Counted from the first letter of the stretch, positions 1-19,945 are shown. The stretch is DNA of 64,000 nucleotides from Zonotrichia leucophrys gambelii (GCF_028769735.1 NC_088194.1:1372319-1436318); one strand, 5' to 3'. The notes: a model not told the origin generated them from the letters alone. Numbers and translations: made by a program.

Positions 1-276
1 GCCACAGAGTCCTCTGCCTGGGCACCTGAGTGGGCAGCACTGGCCATGGGCAGTTCCAGCTCCTCCCCAGCTGCTGCTCCACCATCCAGCCCCACGTCAG
101 AGCTGAGCCACACTGTGCTGAGCCACACTAACATATCTGAGCGTCCCATGCCATGGTGGCCTCTGCCATGCTAACACATCTGAGTGTCCCATGCCACAGT
201 GGCCTCTGCCACCCCTCATAGTGCAGATCCGTGCCATGCTGTGTAGCAGCCTGAATAGCTGCTAGTATAGTAAGGA

Positions 277-472
277 AATATATATATATATATATATATA
301 TATTCATTTATTTATTTATATTTATTTATGTATATATAGCATAATATAATATAATATAATATAATATTATATAATATAATATAATATAATATAATATAAT
401 ATAATATAATATAATATAATATAATATAATATAATATAATATAATATAATATAATATAATATAATATAATAT
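277..472. repeat. AT and ATAAT microsatellite
   Basis: An (AT)n run at about 277-303 is followed by A/T-rich sequence and a long (ATAAT)n pentanucleotide array at about 341-472. The pentamer is the same one found in LMNA intron 10 near 8.0-8.3 kb. Confidence 0.9.
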
Positions 473-611
473 ATATTTATATATAGTATATATATAAAAA
501 TATATAGTAAGGAAACAAAAAGGATCTTTGCATAATATCCACAGGTGTTTTATTCGGCCACATGGTGAGATGCTCCAATCTGGACACCCACACACAGAGG
601 GTCTGGCTCAC

Positions 612-1290
612 TGTCCTGGTTCAGGCAAAATTTGGGAGAGAACCCCAAAGGGGCTCCTCTAGGAAAGCAGATTCATTTGGCCCCTCCCCACAACTGGTTC
701 GGGAGAAAAATACCTCCTTGGAAAAAAATAAATAATAATTATTTATTATTTAAAATAAATGTATTTGTTTATTAAATAATAAAACCTAAATAATATTAAA
801 CAATAAAACCCCTTGCTGCTCCAAAAGAGATGACAAACTCAGAAAGACCCCATCCCCAGGTTGCAGTTCAGCTCACTCAGGCTCTGCTCAGTCCCTCCGG
901 CGCTGGAAATGTCACAGGCCAGGCCTGGTGGCCACAGGTGGAGCTGCAGGTGCTCTGCTGGGTGTTCAGTCCAGAGCAGGTTTAAACAGCTCCAAAGAAA
1001 AGGAAAAAAGAAAAAAACCCCACAGTCCAGGGAACTTCTTTGCCTCAGCTAGCTAAACTAACTAAAAGCAAAGGAGAGCTCTGTCCTGCTGTCTGTCCAT
1101 CCACAGACAACACAGTCCAGGAGCAGGAATGTGGAGGAGTGAGAGCAGTGTCTGAAAACAAACTGAGCTTCTTCTCTCCCCTCTTCACTCTCTGCAACAA
1201 GTATTAAAGGTGCAAAACTTATTATTCTGCATAAACAGAAGAAGACAACTGGGGATAAAAGCATCATAAAGCCAACCTAAGACACTTGCT
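612..1290 (-). mobile_element. Old LTR-like interspersed repeat, interrupted
   Basis: Segments at about 612-665 and 1115-1290 match, in reverse complement, the element tandemly duplicated at 13320-13863. Both share the TATA-like TTTTATCCCC, an A/T-rich AATAATAAG stretch and the tail CCCTTTGGGGATTCTCTCCC. About 450 bp of other sequence, including an A/T-rich tract at 720-810, separates the two segments. LTR identity is inferred from promoter-like and poly(A)-like motifs; no target duplication was seen. Confidence 0.5.
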
Positions 1291-1348
1291 CTGTGCAGGG
1301 GCCTGGGGGCTGACCCTGCTCTCGGGGCAGTGCAAAGGTGAGGGACAG

Positions 1349-1575
1349 TGTGATGGTATTCAGGGGTCTTAGGATGAGGGAAGAGATGAGGATCTGAGTC
1401 CATGTTTCAGAAGGCTTGATTTATTATTTTATCATGTATATATATTATATTAAAACTATACTAAAAGAATAGAAGAAAGGATTTCATCAGAAGGCTGGCT
1501 AAGAACAGAAAAAGAAAGGATGAATAACAAAGGCTTGTGTCTTGGACAGAGAGTCTGAGCCAGCTGGACTGGGAT
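1349..1575 (+). mobile_element. Truncated copy of the abundant solo LTR
   Basis: It begins TGTGATGGTATTCAGG like the complete LTRs at 2626, 9307 and 27849. It keeps the GGCTTGATTTATTATTTTAT block and the AAAACTATACTAAAAGAATAG block, and loses similarity after the GTCTGAGCCAGCTG motif near 1572. The 3' third of the LTR is missing. Confidence 0.75.
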
Positions 1576-1759
1576 GTGCTGGTCCCCTTGTGGGTGGTTC
1601 TTAGCGACAGTGGTGCAGCCACTTTTGGGAGTGATCAGAGGAGGGCAGGAGTGACACTCTTTGTGCTCGGGCTTTTCTGAGAACAGCCATAAGGAGAAGA
1701 ACTTGGAGGTTTTGGTGGATGAGAAGCTTGCTGAGTCCTTGGAGTCCTTTTCCGTACTT

Positions 1760-2085
1760 AGAAGAACTAGAAAATTTTGAGACGGATTTTGATCAAGGGT
1801 CTGGAGTTACAGGACAAGGGGAAATGTCTTCCCCCTGCCAAAGGGCAGGGTTAGATGGGACATTGGGAAGAAATTGTTCCCTGTGATGGTGCTGAGGCCC
1901 TGGCACAGGTTGCCCAGAAAAGGTGTGACTGCCCTTGGATCCCTGGAGGTGTTCCAGGCGGGTTGGACGGGGTTTGGAACAACCTGGGATAGTGGAAGAT
2001 GTCCCTGCCCTTGGCAGGGTGTGGAAATAGATGAGCTCTAAGGTCCCTTTGAACCAAAGCAGCTCCATAATTTCCTGGTGACTGT
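1760..2085 (+). mobile_element. CR1 LINE 3' end
   Basis: It contains the hallmark bird CR1 3' order: GTGAGG-like text, CCCTGGCACAGGTTGCCCAG, GGAGGTGTTCCAGG, GTTGGAC, then AAGGTCCCTTTGAACC. The element is 5'-truncated, as is usual for CR1. It ends about 50 bp before LMNA exon 2, so its tail adjoins the polypyrimidine tract. Confidence 0.85.
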
Positions 2086-2132
2086 GATTATTCCTGCCGT
2101 GCCACTCACCTGTGCCACCCTTTGCCCTGCAG

Positions 2133-10065
<7,933 letters not shown>

Positions 10066-10940
10066 TTCCATGGCGCATTCCTGTGGTTCCTGCCTGTCTC
10101 CAGTTAGGTTTGTTTTTTTTTCCCAAAGCAAAGAAATTTTTTTTCCCTTTAAAAAAACAAGATATCAAAAACCAAGGTTGTTTTTTTTTTGTTTTGTTTT
10201 CTATAGCAGGAATTTTATATATATATATATTAAAAGTGCTAAAAGATGCTTTGATTTTTTTTTGTAAAGAAAAAAATCTATTTCTATATAAAGAAAACCA
10301 AACCAAAAAATAGCTTTTCAGCTTCAAATATTTTTTAGAACTTCAGCCAAAGACAGCAAAGAACTGTGTTTACAGAGCAGCCATGCAGGAGGAGTTTGTA
10401 GTTGAAATGCTCCTTACATTGTACCTTTTTTGCCAAAGCTTTTTACATAGGACAGGGAGAAGCGCAGCCATACCCACTGGAGCTGCGTGCCACAGGGCCT
10501 GCTGTCCTGTCTCAAGTGGAGCACAGTGCCTTTACAACCCTTTTTTCTTGGGATCTGAAGCCAAAATTCCCTTTTTTTTGTCTTGTTTTTGAGTTGTGAT
10601 TCCCGGCGGTGCCGGCGCGGGGGCTCCCGGCAGCTCGCGGGCGATGCCCACGTCTCTGTGTGGCCATTGCCCCCTCCCCAGCCCCCTGCCCGCCTGCCCT
10701 CCCTGCTCTGTGTACTGTATCCCCCTGATTCCCCATCCCAGGCACCTCTTGCCCTTTTTCTAAATCAGCCAAGTTGTGCCTTAGCTGAGGGGTTGGGCTG
10801 GGAGCCCCACTGGAGCGGAGATGGAGCAGGGCAAGTGAAAACAGCGGAGCTGCGTGTTTGGGACCAGATGGATTTGACAGCTGGGGTGATGGAGCTCAGT
10901 CCCACGAGCTCAGCCCCAGCAGGGCCCCCCAGGCCCCCTC
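10066..10940 (+). other. LMNA: LMNA 3' UTR, proximal part
   Basis: Sequence after the TAA has long T and A runs, an ATTAAA at about 10230, and then a segment (about 10330-10760) with transcribed-UTR character. No canonical AATAAA was found before the minisatellite at 10.95 kb, so the cleavage site cannot be set. A longer 3' UTR running through the minisatellite to about 12.05 kb is possible. Confidence 0.6.
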
Positions 10941-10944
10941 TTTG

Positions 10945-11640
10945 AGAGCCACTGCATCCAGAGGGGTTCATCCCCCAGAGGGGTTCACCCCCATCTGCAT
11001 CCAGAGGGGTTCATCCCCCAGAGGGGTTCACCCCCATCTGCATCCAGAGGGGTTCATCCCCCAAAGGGGTTCATCCCCCCTGCATCCAGAGGGGTTCATC
11101 CCCCAAAGGGGTTCACCCCCATCTGCATCCAGAGGGGTTCATTCCCCAAAGGGGTTCACCCCCATCTGCTTCCAGAGGGGTTCATCCTCCCTGCATTCAG
11201 AGGGGTTAACCCCCATCTGCATCCAGAGGGGTTCACCCCCATCTGCATCCAGAGGGGTTCACCCCTATCTGCATCCAGAAGGGTTCATCCTCCCTGCATT
11301 CAGAGGGGTTCAACCCCCCAGAGGGGTTCATCCCCCCCAGAGGGGTTCACCCCACACTGATTCAGAGGGTTCATCCCTCTCTGCATCCAGAGGGATTCAT
11401 CCCCTAGAGGGGTTCATCCCCTACTTGTCCAGAGGGGTTCATCCCCCAGTGATCTAGAGGGGTTCATCCCCCCAAGAGGGATTCATCCATCCAGAGGAGT
11501 TCATCCCCACTGCATCCAGAGGGATTCACCCCCATCTGCATCCAGAGGGGTTCATCCCCCAGAGGGGTTCACCCCACTGCATCCAGAGGGGCTCATCCCA
11601 TCAGAGGGGTTCACCCCCCTTGCATCTGAAGGGGTTTTCC
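10945..11640 (+). repeat. Minisatellite, CATCCAGAGGGGTTCATCCC unit
   Basis: About 30 imperfect units of 16-24 bp, alternating CCAGAGGGGTTCATCCCC and CCCCAGAGGGGTTCACCC forms with CATCTGCATC linkers. It is open in one frame only because of its period. Confidence 0.92.
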
Positions 11641-12244
11641 CCACCTTCCCTCTCCTGCAGTCATTCAGGCTCATCTCTGGTGGCCAGAGCTCAGGAGCTG
11701 TTTCAGGGATTAAGAGAAAGATGTTCAGTCCAGGCCAGAGCTGGTTGGCCAGGAAAACACCTAGGAAGGCTTTTTGTTCGAGTGAGGTGGATTTTGGGGT
11801 CTGATAGGTGCAGCTTCCCCCTTGGCAGGAGCCCATCCAGCCTTTGGCAAAGATCTCTTGGCTTTTTGCCTGGATTGGGAAACGCCTGCAGCCCCCCCTG
11901 ACCTCAAGGGCAGCAGAGGGGTGGGGCTGGAGAAGGTGCCAGGACAAGCCCCCCACTCCAGTGGGTTTTGGGGTGGTTGTTATGTATCTATGCTTGCAAA
12001 GCTTCTGTATTACTGCCTGTACTTTCTTCCAGAGTCAAAATACAGCTGAACCCTTCCCATGCCGTGTGCTGTCATCATTGCTCTCCAGGGGGATTTGGGG
12101 GTGCTGTGCTGCACCTCAGCAGCAAAGGGACCCCCCAAGGATCTCTTTTCACCCCCACAGGCAGGGCTGGGGCTCAGCACCCACTGTGGATGGGGGAAAT
12201 GGGGTGATCCCCTACACAAGGGTGGGTCACTAACAGCTGGGCCA

Positions 12245-12890
12245 GGGGGTGGAATTTGAGGAAAGAACTCAGAGATTCCTCTTGGGGGTTTTGGGGACCC
12301 AAACAATCCCCAGGATGGGATGGGATGGGATAGGAGGCTGGAATTTGAGGTGAAGACCCAGAAATTCCTCTTGAGGTTTTTTAGACCAAACAATCCCCAG
12401 GATGGGCTGGGATGGGCTGGGGGGCTGGAATTTGAGGTAAAGACTCAGAGATTCCTCTTGGGGGTTTTGGGGACCCAACAATCCCCAGGCTGGGATGGGG
12501 AAATGGGGGCCTGGAATTTGAGTAAGGCCCAGAGATTCCTCTTGGGGGTTTTGGGGACCCAACATTCTTCAGGATGGGCTGGGATGGGATGGGATGGGAT
12601 GGGATGGGATGGGATGGGATGGGATGGGATGGGATAGGGGAGGCTGGAATTTGAGTAAGGCCCAGAGATTCCTCTTGGGGGTTTTGGGGACCCAACATTC
12701 TTCAGGATGGGCTGAGGGGGGCTGGAATTTGAGGTAAAGACTCAGAGATTCCTCTTGGGGTTTTTTAGACCCAACAATCCCCAGGATGGGCTGGGATGGG
12801 CTGGGGAGGGCCGGAATTTCAGGTACAGACTCAGAGATTCCTCTTGGGGGTTTTTTAGACCAAACAATCCCCAGGCTGGGCTGGGATAGG
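12245..12890 (+). repeat. 85-bp tandem repeat with internal GGGAT microsatellite
   Basis: Seven to eight units of about 85 bp are marked by AGAGATTCCTCTTGGGGG and CAATCCCCAGGATGGG. Within one unit a pure (GGGAT)n run of about 65 bp has expanded (about 12572-12636). Confidence 0.92.
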
Positions 12891-13024
12891 GGCGCACAGA
12901 ACCTGAGCGGAGCTTTGCTCCTGCCCCTCTGCCAAGGGACCCCCTGTGCCCCCGGGCCGTGCCAGGCACTGCAGCCGGGCAGGACGCTGGGGAGGGGAGC
13001 TCTAAAGCCGCTGCATAATCGGCT

Positions 13025-13100
13025 TTACCAGGCACAGCGCTGCGGAGCCGCGATGTGAGCGAGGGACGCCGGCGGGCGGCCGGGGCGCAGGCACTGCCAG
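13025..13100 (+). other. CpG-rich segment ending in a good splice donor
   Basis: GC/CpG-rich sequence (CTGCGGAGCCGCG, GACGCCGGCGGGCGG) ends CTGCCAG|GTAGGT at 13100/13101. It could be a 5' noncoding exon of a longer SEMA4A transcript or of a noncoding RNA. A chance donor in GC-rich DNA is equally possible. Confidence 0.2.
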
Positions 13101-13319
13101 GTAGGTGCCAGGGGTGCCCAGCCTGGGGGTACCCCCTGTGCTGGATACCTGAGCCCCCCCGTGCTGTGCGGGGTCGCATCACCCCAGGTTTGGGGGCAGC
13201 AGGGCTGAGGTTCGGGGGACAGGGGGTGCCAGGGGGTGCAGGGTGTTGGTGCCACCTCCCAGCTTCAAGGGAGGCTGTGGGGAACCAGAGAGGTGAGCGA
13301 GGTGCCACCTCCCCTCCCA

Positions 13320-13863
13320 GGAGCTGGCTCTATGATGCTTTTATCCCCAATCATCTCATTCTGTTTATGCTGAATAATAAGTTTTGCACCTTTAAGAGTG
13401 TTCCAGAGAGTGAAGGGGGGGACAGAAGAAGCGCACAGGTTTGGGTTTTTTTCCTCCACATTCCTGCTCCTGCTTTCCTACCGTAGCCCCTTTGGGGATT
13501 CTCTCCCAAATTTGCTCTGAACCAGGACAGGGGCACAGGGAGGTGACACTGGCCCACAGCATGGGAGGGAACAGAGTGTCCCCCTCTCTGTGGAGTTGAC
13601 TCTATGATGCTTTTATCCCAAATCATCTCGTTCTGTTTATGCTGAATAATAAGTTTTGCACCTTTAAGACATGTTCCAGAGAGTGAAGGGGGGACAGAAG
13701 AAGCGCACAGGTTTTTTTATTTTTTCCTCCACATTCCTGCTCCTGCTTTCCTACCGTAGCCCCTTTGGGGATTCTCTCCCAAATTTGCTCTGAACCAGGA
13801 CAGGGGCACAGGGAGGTGAGACAGGCCCACAGCATGGGAGGGGACACAGTGTCCCCCTCTCTG
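13320..13863 (+). repeat. 272-bp tandem duplication of an LTR-like element
   Basis: Unit 1 (13320-13591) and unit 2 (13592-13863) are near-identical and both begin GGAG(C/T)TG(G/A)CTCTATGATG. Each has TATA-like TTTTATCCC, AATAATAAG and CCCTTTGGGGATTCTCTCCC. The same element lies in reverse at 612-1290. Confidence 0.85.
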
Positions 13864-14164
13864 TGCTGTTTGCCTCCCATTCCTGCCAGCTGGACAGCCA
13901 CCCACACATTGCTGCATCCTGTCCCCTTCCATTCAACCCTTCCCCAGGGTTCCTGCCCCCAAAAGTCATGAGGTTGGGCCCAAAATAGCCCGTTCTGGAG
14001 TGATGGGGGAAGCCAGCCATGCTGCTTGCATCTTCCTGGGAGGAGACAGGCCAGGAGACACGGGGACTGCCATGGGGAACTGCCATGGGGAAATGCAACA
14101 GGGAACTGACAGCCTGCATCGCCCCCGTGTCGCCTATGGGGAACACAGAGTCCTGGCACTGGGA

Positions 14165-14420
14165 AAAGGCTGAGCTGGAGCTCCATGGGGGCTCTGCACA
14201 GCCCCTAGGGGACAATACAGATGTTATGGGTTCCTTACAGAGCCCCATGGGGTCCCTGCACAGCCTCAGGGACACTTCACAGCCTTCTAAGGACAATACA
14301 GATATGATGGGTTCCTTACAGAGCCCTCAGGGACACTGCAGAGCCCTGTAAGGACAGTACTGACATTTTGGGCTCCTTACAAAGCCCCTTGGGACCCAGG
14401 CACTCCCCACAGGGTTCTGG
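14165..14420 (+). repeat. About 78-bp tandem repeat
   Basis: Three imperfect units share GGACAATACAGAT(G/A)TTATGGG-like text, TTCCTTACAGAGCCC and CAGGGACACT. Sequence on either side (13.86-15.2 kb) shows no gene that I recognise. Confidence 0.75.
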
Positions 14421-15229
14421 CACTCCCTGGTGTGGACTTTGCACAAGCCCACAGGGACATTTGCACATCCTGTGGAGCCACATGCAGCCCATGGGGACCT
14501 TGCCCAGCCCAGAGGGAGCTGCAGCCCACAGGGCCCTCACACACTCTGCAGAGGAGCCTGTGGTGGATCTCCAGCCCTACTGCAGCCAAAGCACCGACTC
14601 GAGGTCAGGTTTGTCCCTCTCCTCCCGTTGTCCCGTGGATCTGAGCCCTGAGAGTGTGGCTCAGAGGAGGGAGATGGGGTCCCACAGCAGGGCCATGGCC
14701 ATGCTGGGGTCTCTCAGAGGCACCCTGGGCAGGCAGGAGCACCGGGGTTTGAGAACCACCAGAATTTTTTGGGGGAAATCCAGCCCAGGAAGCCTTGGAG
14801 CAATGACTGGGATGGGGCAGGGCTGGGAGTGACTCCAGTGCCTGGCAAGGCACCAGGGTTGGCCAGGCAGGGCCCAGGGGTGCTGGGGGCCCTGCCAGCC
14901 CCAGGGCAGCCCCTCCAGGCCCCTGCATGCCCGGGGAGATTAAGGTCAAGCCACCCTGCTAATCCCAAAGGAGGAACTGAGATGTGAGCCTGTGCCCACT
15001 GCCACCCCCCAGGGCTGCACCCCAATGTGCTGCAGGGCACAGAGCCCCCCCCGGGCACCCTGGGGGTGTCCAGCACCCCGAGGGGCTGCAGCTCAGCCTT
15101 GGGGAGTGCCCAGCTCCTGCCAGGCTGCCAGTGCTGCTGGGCACGAGGCACAAACTCCTTCCAGATCCCTGCCCAGGGCTCCAGCCTCCCAAAGCTGGCA
15201 GCTGCAGGGGCATTCGGCTCTGCTCTGCA

Positions 15230-15860
15230 GCCCTGGCAGGGCAATGCTGCAGGGTGGAGGGTTTTGGGCTGCTGCTGCACCCCAGCCCTGGCAAGGCAAT
15301 GCTGGAGGGTTTTGGGGTGCTGATGCTGCTCCCCAGCTGGTACAGGGCTGGCAACCCAGGCAATGCTGCAGGCTGGAGGGTTTTGGGAGGCTGATGCTGC
15401 TCCCCAGCCCTGGCAGGGCAATGCTGGAGGTTTTGGGGTGCAGATGCTGCTCTCCAGGCAATGCTGCAGGCTGGAGGTTTTGGGGTGCTGATACTGCCCT
15501 GCACCCCAGCCTTGGCAGGGCAATGCTGCAGGGTTTTGGGGTGCTGCTGCTGCACCCAAAACCTGGCAGGGCAATGCTGGAGGGTTTGGGGTGCTGATAC
15601 TGCACCCCAGCCTGGCAGGGCAATGCTGCAGGGTTTTGGGGTGCTGATAGCTGATCTCCCAAACCTGGGCAGGGCAAGCTGGAGGGTTTGGGGTGCTGAT
15701 GATGATCTCCAGCCCTGGCAGGGAATGCTGGAGGGTTTTGGGGGATGTGCAATGTAGGCAATGTGAGTTGGGTCTGTGCTGCACCAGCCTGCAGGCAATG
15801 CGCGGGGTTGGGTCTAGCTGCACCAATGCAGGGCAATGCTGGAGGGTTTTTTGGAGGATG
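15230..15860 (+). repeat. Minisatellite, about 55-bp unit
   Basis: About 11 variable units built from GGGCAATGCTGCAGG, GTTTTGGGGTGCTGATGCTG and CCCCAGCCCTGGCA. It gives long spurious frames on the minus strand. Confidence 0.88.
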
Positions 15861-16179
15861 CATTGATTTGGGGCATGCATGCAGGCAGGTGGGTGGCTGC
15901 AGAGGGGAGGAAGTGGTGCTTTGGGATCCTGTTTTGGGGTTCTCACTCAGCTTGGGAAGCGGAAGGGAGAAAGTTCCACAGTGAGGGCTGCAGGCTCCAG
16001 CCAGGCCGGGCTCCCTGCAGGGGAAATTCCAAGGGGGAAATGCCACAGAGCAGAATTTGTGGGTGCTGGGGACAGGGGGGGGACACACCCAGAGAGCCTG
16101 GGGACACGGCTGCACCCCAAAGTGCTCCAGGGACCCCCAAATCCACAACATGGGAAGCCAGAGCCAGCAGCAATCAAGT

Positions 16180-16625
16180 GGGAGGTGTAGGGATGGGGTC
16201 TGGGGGTCTGGGGGTGCAGGGATAGGGTTTGGGGGTACACGGATGGGGTCTGGGTGTGCAGATACGGGGTATGGGGGTGCAGATATGGGGTGTGAGTCTG
16301 GGGGTGCAGGAATAGGGTTTGGGGGTGCAGGGATGGGGTGTGGGGAGGCAGATGGGTCTGGGGATGCAGGAATAGGGTTTGGGGGTGCAGAGATGGGGTC
16401 TGGGGGTGCAGGGATGTGATGTGGGTATGGGGGTGCAGGGATGGGGTGTCGGTGGCGGGGTGCAGATATAGGATGTGGGTTTGGGGGTACAGATATGGGG
16501 TGTAGGGATGGGGTGTGGGGATGCGATGCAGGGATAGATTGTGGGTAGGGGGGTGCCGATATGGGGTGTGGTGTGGGATACCGGGGGCTCTGGATCTGGG
16601 GGTGTTGAGATGGGGGTGCAGGGAC
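16180..16625 (+). repeat. Minisatellite, TGGGGGTGCAGGGATAGGGT unit
   Basis: About 20 units of 18-24 bp, strongly G-rich on the plus strand, with many runs of four or five G suitable for G-quadruplex formation. Confidence 0.88.
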
Positions 16626-16799
16626 TTACTGACAAAAGCTGAGAGCACAACTGGGCTGAGGGACCCCAGTGTTGTTCTGGGGGCACAGGAACGCGTCAGG
16701 AGAGGATGTAACCCACATCATGGGGGGCAGAGGGGTGTCCCTGCCCCTCCTGGGGGTGCAGGCTCGGTGCTGTGTGGGGTGAGGGGAGGCAGAGCCCCC

Positions 16800-17058
16800 T
16801 CCGTGCCCATGTCCGTCAGTCCGTCCGTCCGGCTCTGTCTGTGCGGGGGGGTTTGGGCTCCGCAGCCCCGTGTCCGTCAGTCCGTCCGGGTCTGTCTGTC
16901 GGTACAGCCGTGGCCCCGTGTCCGTCCGTCAGTCCGTCCGGGTCTGTCTGTCTGTCTGTCTGTCTGTCGGTGCGGGGGGGGCCGCGGTACAGCCGTAGCC
17001 ATGGCGACGTGAGCCGGATGCGGGGCCGGGGGATGCCGCTCCCGCCCGCCCGCCGCAG
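16800..17058 (+). promoter_or_regulatory. TCCG/TCTG tetranucleotides leading into a CpG island
   Basis: GTCCGTCCGTCAGTCCGTCC and TCTGTCTGTC runs (16807-16970) precede very CpG-rich DNA to about 17130. This contains GCCATGGCGACG and ends CGCCGCAG before GTCGGT at 17059. It looks like a CpG promoter with a possible short 5' exon, but the donor is weak and no downstream coding exon is assigned. SEMA4A, 5.2 kb downstream, is the nearest candidate gene. Confidence 0.35.
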
Positions 17059-17216
17059 GTCGGTACCGCCGCTCCGCCACCGGGGCCGGGGGCGGCCGGG
17101 GGGCCCCGGGGGCTCTGGGGAGGCTCGGCGGGGGCGGGAGGTGGAGGGGGAAAGGGGGAAATCGCCACAGTGGGGTTGGGCTTGGGGGACCCCCCGCGCT
17201 GATGCTGAAAGCGGCA

Positions 17217-17298
17217 ACAAAGAGGATGAGGATGAGGATGAGGATGAGGATGAGGATGAGGATGAGGATGAGGATGAGGATGAGGATGAGGATGAGGT
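17217..17298 (+). repeat. GATGAG hexanucleotide array
   Basis: About 12-13 perfect GAGGAT/GATGAG repeats. The three plus frames would give Glu-Asp, Met-Arg or Gly-containing polymers; none belongs to a recognised gene. Confidence 0.95.
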
Positions 17299-17959
17299 GC
17301 CGGCCCTGGGGAGACCCCCGGTACCCCCCGCACCCCCTGCCCTTCACATTCCTCCCACATTTCCCTCTCCCCCATGTCCTGTGCACCCCTCCACACCTCC
17401 TGCACCCCTCAGCTCCCTCCTGTGCATCCTCCTCTCCCTTACCTGCACCCCCCAGCTCTCCCCACCCTTGCTATGGAGCAACCCCATGGGCACAATCAGC
17501 TCCCATTTCCTCTTGTGTACACCCCCAAATTCCTCCCCTTCATCCTCCCGTGCCCTTAGCCCACCCCCTCCTGCCTTGCCTTCCATCTCCCACACATCTG
17601 GATCTCAGGGCTTCCCCCTCACATCTGGATCTCGGGGCTTTCCCCTCACATCTGGATCTCGGGGCCTCCCCCAGGCCCAGCTGCCCCAGCCCCTCTGGGT
17701 GTTGGGATCATTCCTGCACCCCCCACACCACGGGGATGCTCCTGGGAGCTGGCATGGGCAGGGAATTGCAGCCCAGCTTCAGAGAAGGAACAAACTGTTG
17801 GGAATTGAGGCACGGGGGATGTCTGAGCAGCTGGCACATCAGTGCCACAGCTCCATAGTGCATCCATCACAGCCCACCTTGGTGAGCACCAGGGCTGGGC
17901 CTGGCTCCATCCTGTGGCTCTGTGCTCACTGACAGCACAACGCTCCCTGTCTTGGAGGG

Positions 17960-18455
17960 AATCCTGCAGGAGGAGATGCCAGCACGAGCAGGACCCATGA
18001 AACCACAGCTGTGCTGAGCCTGAAAGCACCAGGGGGAAACTGAACCACCCCAGTGGTGAGAGACCCTTGGTCTCCCTCCCATGTGCCAAATCCTATAGAA
18101 AGAGGCTGGAAATTACATTCCCAACCCTCCAGGAGCAGATCCAAGCAGGAGCAGGACCCATGAAACAAACCACAGCTGTGCTCAGCCAGAAAGCACCAGG
18201 GGAAAACTGAAACGTCCAAGTGTTGAGAGACCCTTGGTCTCCCTCCTATGTGCCAAATCCTATAGAGAGGGGCTGGAAATTACATTCCAACCGTCTGAGG
18301 AATCCTCCAAGGAGATGGCACAGAGCAGACCATGAAACCAGCTGTGTGAGCTGAAGCACCAGGGGGAAAATGAAGCACTGCAGTGATGAGGGACCCTTGG
18401 TCTCCCTCCCATGTGCCAAATCCTATAGAAGGAGGCTGTAAATTACATCCCCAGA
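17960..18455 (+). repeat. Three tandem units of about 165 bp
   Basis: Units start near 17965, 18124 and 18290. They share AGCAGGACCCATGAAAC, AGCACCAGGGGGAAA, GAGACCCTTGGTCTCCCTCC and CCAAATCCTATAGA. DNA between this array and 19.0 kb has an AG|...|GTAAGG pair (18827/18931) that could bound a 5' exon, but nothing codes. Confidence 0.85.
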
Positions 18456-19019
18456 TGTAATTACACCCCAAATTACACCCCCGTGACGCGGGGCCCCAAA
18501 AAAAGAGAAGAGACAAGGCTGAGAGGGGATTCCAGCTTCCCACCTCACATCCTGCGTCAGCCCTGCCTCACATTGGGTAACACCGGCGGTTTCCTCAGCC
18601 CCACCACAGCCCCAAATCAAATCTCCAGCCTCTCTGAGGAGCCAAATCAAATCTCCAGCCTCTCTGAGGAGCCTCTGCTCCCGTTTCCATCCCCCCCCCT
18701 CCCTCCACGGCCTCGGTGGCTGCAGCCCAGGGCAGAACAATGGGGCCGGTCCGAGGCTCCGTGCGGCCCCGTCCCCCTGCAGCCCCTGCCAAGTGGGAAA
18801 TCCGGGGCAGAGTAACCTACTTTCAGCGTTCTGTGCTCACAAGGAGCCTCTGTCCCAGCCAAGCAAGGTGCTGAGCACAGCGCTGCCCTGCCGGGGCTCC
18901 CCTGGGCTGCTCTGGCCATGGCAGAGGCAGGTAAGGAGGTTCCAGCAGGGCAGGATGCTCCTCAGCCTCGTCCTCAGGGATATTGGGGTGCCTCGGGGAT
19001 GGTGAGCAACTCCAGGGCT

Positions 19020-19945
19020 TTGGTTTTGGGGGGTTTCTTGCCTACAGCCAGCCCAGAGCAGCCTGGGCTTGAGGATGGAATGTCCAGGGAAAGGTGGGTT
19101 TGGGGAACAGCTGTGGGAGCTTTGTGGGGCTGCCCCATGGGGCTGTTTGGGGGTGCTCTATGGGGTTGTTTTGGGGTGCCCCATCGGGCTGTTTTGGGGA
19201 GCACTGCTCCCCTCTGGGGATCTGGTTTTCTGGGTGATGTCAGCCCTCATGGGACTGTTGTGGGGTGCTCCATGGAGCTGTTTTGAGGTGCCCCAGGGGG
19301 CTTGTTCTAGGGTGCCCCATGGGGTTTTTTCTAGAGTGTCCCATGGGGCCGTTTGTGGGGTTGCCCAGGGGGCTGTTTGTGGAGTGCCCCATGGGGCTGT
19401 TTTGGGGTGCAGGTTTTCTGAGTGATGCCTGCCACCATGGGGCTGTTTTTGGGGAGTTTCTTGCCCACAGCCAGCCCAGAGCAGCCTGGGCTTGAGGATG
19501 GAATGTCCAGGGGAAGATGGGTTTGGGGAACAGCTGTGGGAGCTTTGTGGGGCTGCCCTGTGGGGCTGTTTTGGGGTGCCACACAGGGCTGTTGTGGGGG
19601 TGCTCCATGGAGTTGTTTATGGGGGTGCTCCATGGGGGTCTGTTTGTGGGTGTCCCATTGGACTGTTTTGGGGTGCTCCATGGAGCTGTTTGTGGGGTGC
19701 TCCATGGGGGACTGGTTGTGGGGTGCCCCATGGGACTGTTTTGGGGTGCCCAGTGGGGCTGTTTGGGGTGCTCCATGGGTCGGTTTTTGGGGTGCTCCAT
19801 GGGGCTGTTTTGGGGAGCACTCCTCCCCCTAGGGGGTCTGGTTTTCTGGGGGATACCTGTCCCCATGGGGCTGTTTGTGAGGGTGCCCCATGAGGCTGTT
19901 TTGGGGTGCAGGTTTTCTGGGTGATGCCTATCCCCATGGGGCTCT
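19020..19945 (+). repeat. Two-level minisatellite, CTGTTTTGGGGTGCCCCATG
   Basis: Basic units of 19-30 bp alternate GGGGCTGTTTTGGGGTGC with CCCATGGGG/CTCCATGG. A block with GCCCAGAGCAGCCTGGGC at about 19050 recurs at about 19471, so a higher-order period of about 421 bp lies over the short one. Confidence 0.9.

Larger units (their letters stand above)
1..2132 (+). other. LMNA intron 1, 3' part
   Basis: No coding sequence seen. This stretch lies upstream of LMNA exon 2 and is read as the end of intron 1. It holds a 41-bp unit twice (about 129-212), an A/T microsatellite, an old LTR-like element on the minus strand, a truncated copy of the abundant solo LTR and a CR1 fragment; these are listed separately. 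The acceptor is the AG at 2131-2132. LMNA exon 1 (head domain and start codon) is outside the window. Confidence 0.8.

Noticed and set aside
326..595. 89-residue Tyr/Ile-rich minus-strand frame
   Set aside because: Made by the ATAAT microsatellite; no gene features.
10858..11457. 199-residue plus-strand frame rich in RGVHP/GFTP
   Set aside because: Frame created by the CCAGAGGGGTTCATCC minisatellite; residues follow the DNA period and no splice or start context supports it.
14714..15946. 410-residue minus-strand frame with PxALPCQ repeats
   Set aside because: Produced by the 55-bp minisatellite; overlapping frames on the same strand are equally long, typical of tandem repeats with a length divisible by three.
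16772..17932. 386-residue frame with a Glu-Asp run
   Set aside because: The acidic run is a GATGAG hexamer array; the rest is Pro/Ser-rich CpG-island and low-complexity sequence with no homology that I recognise.
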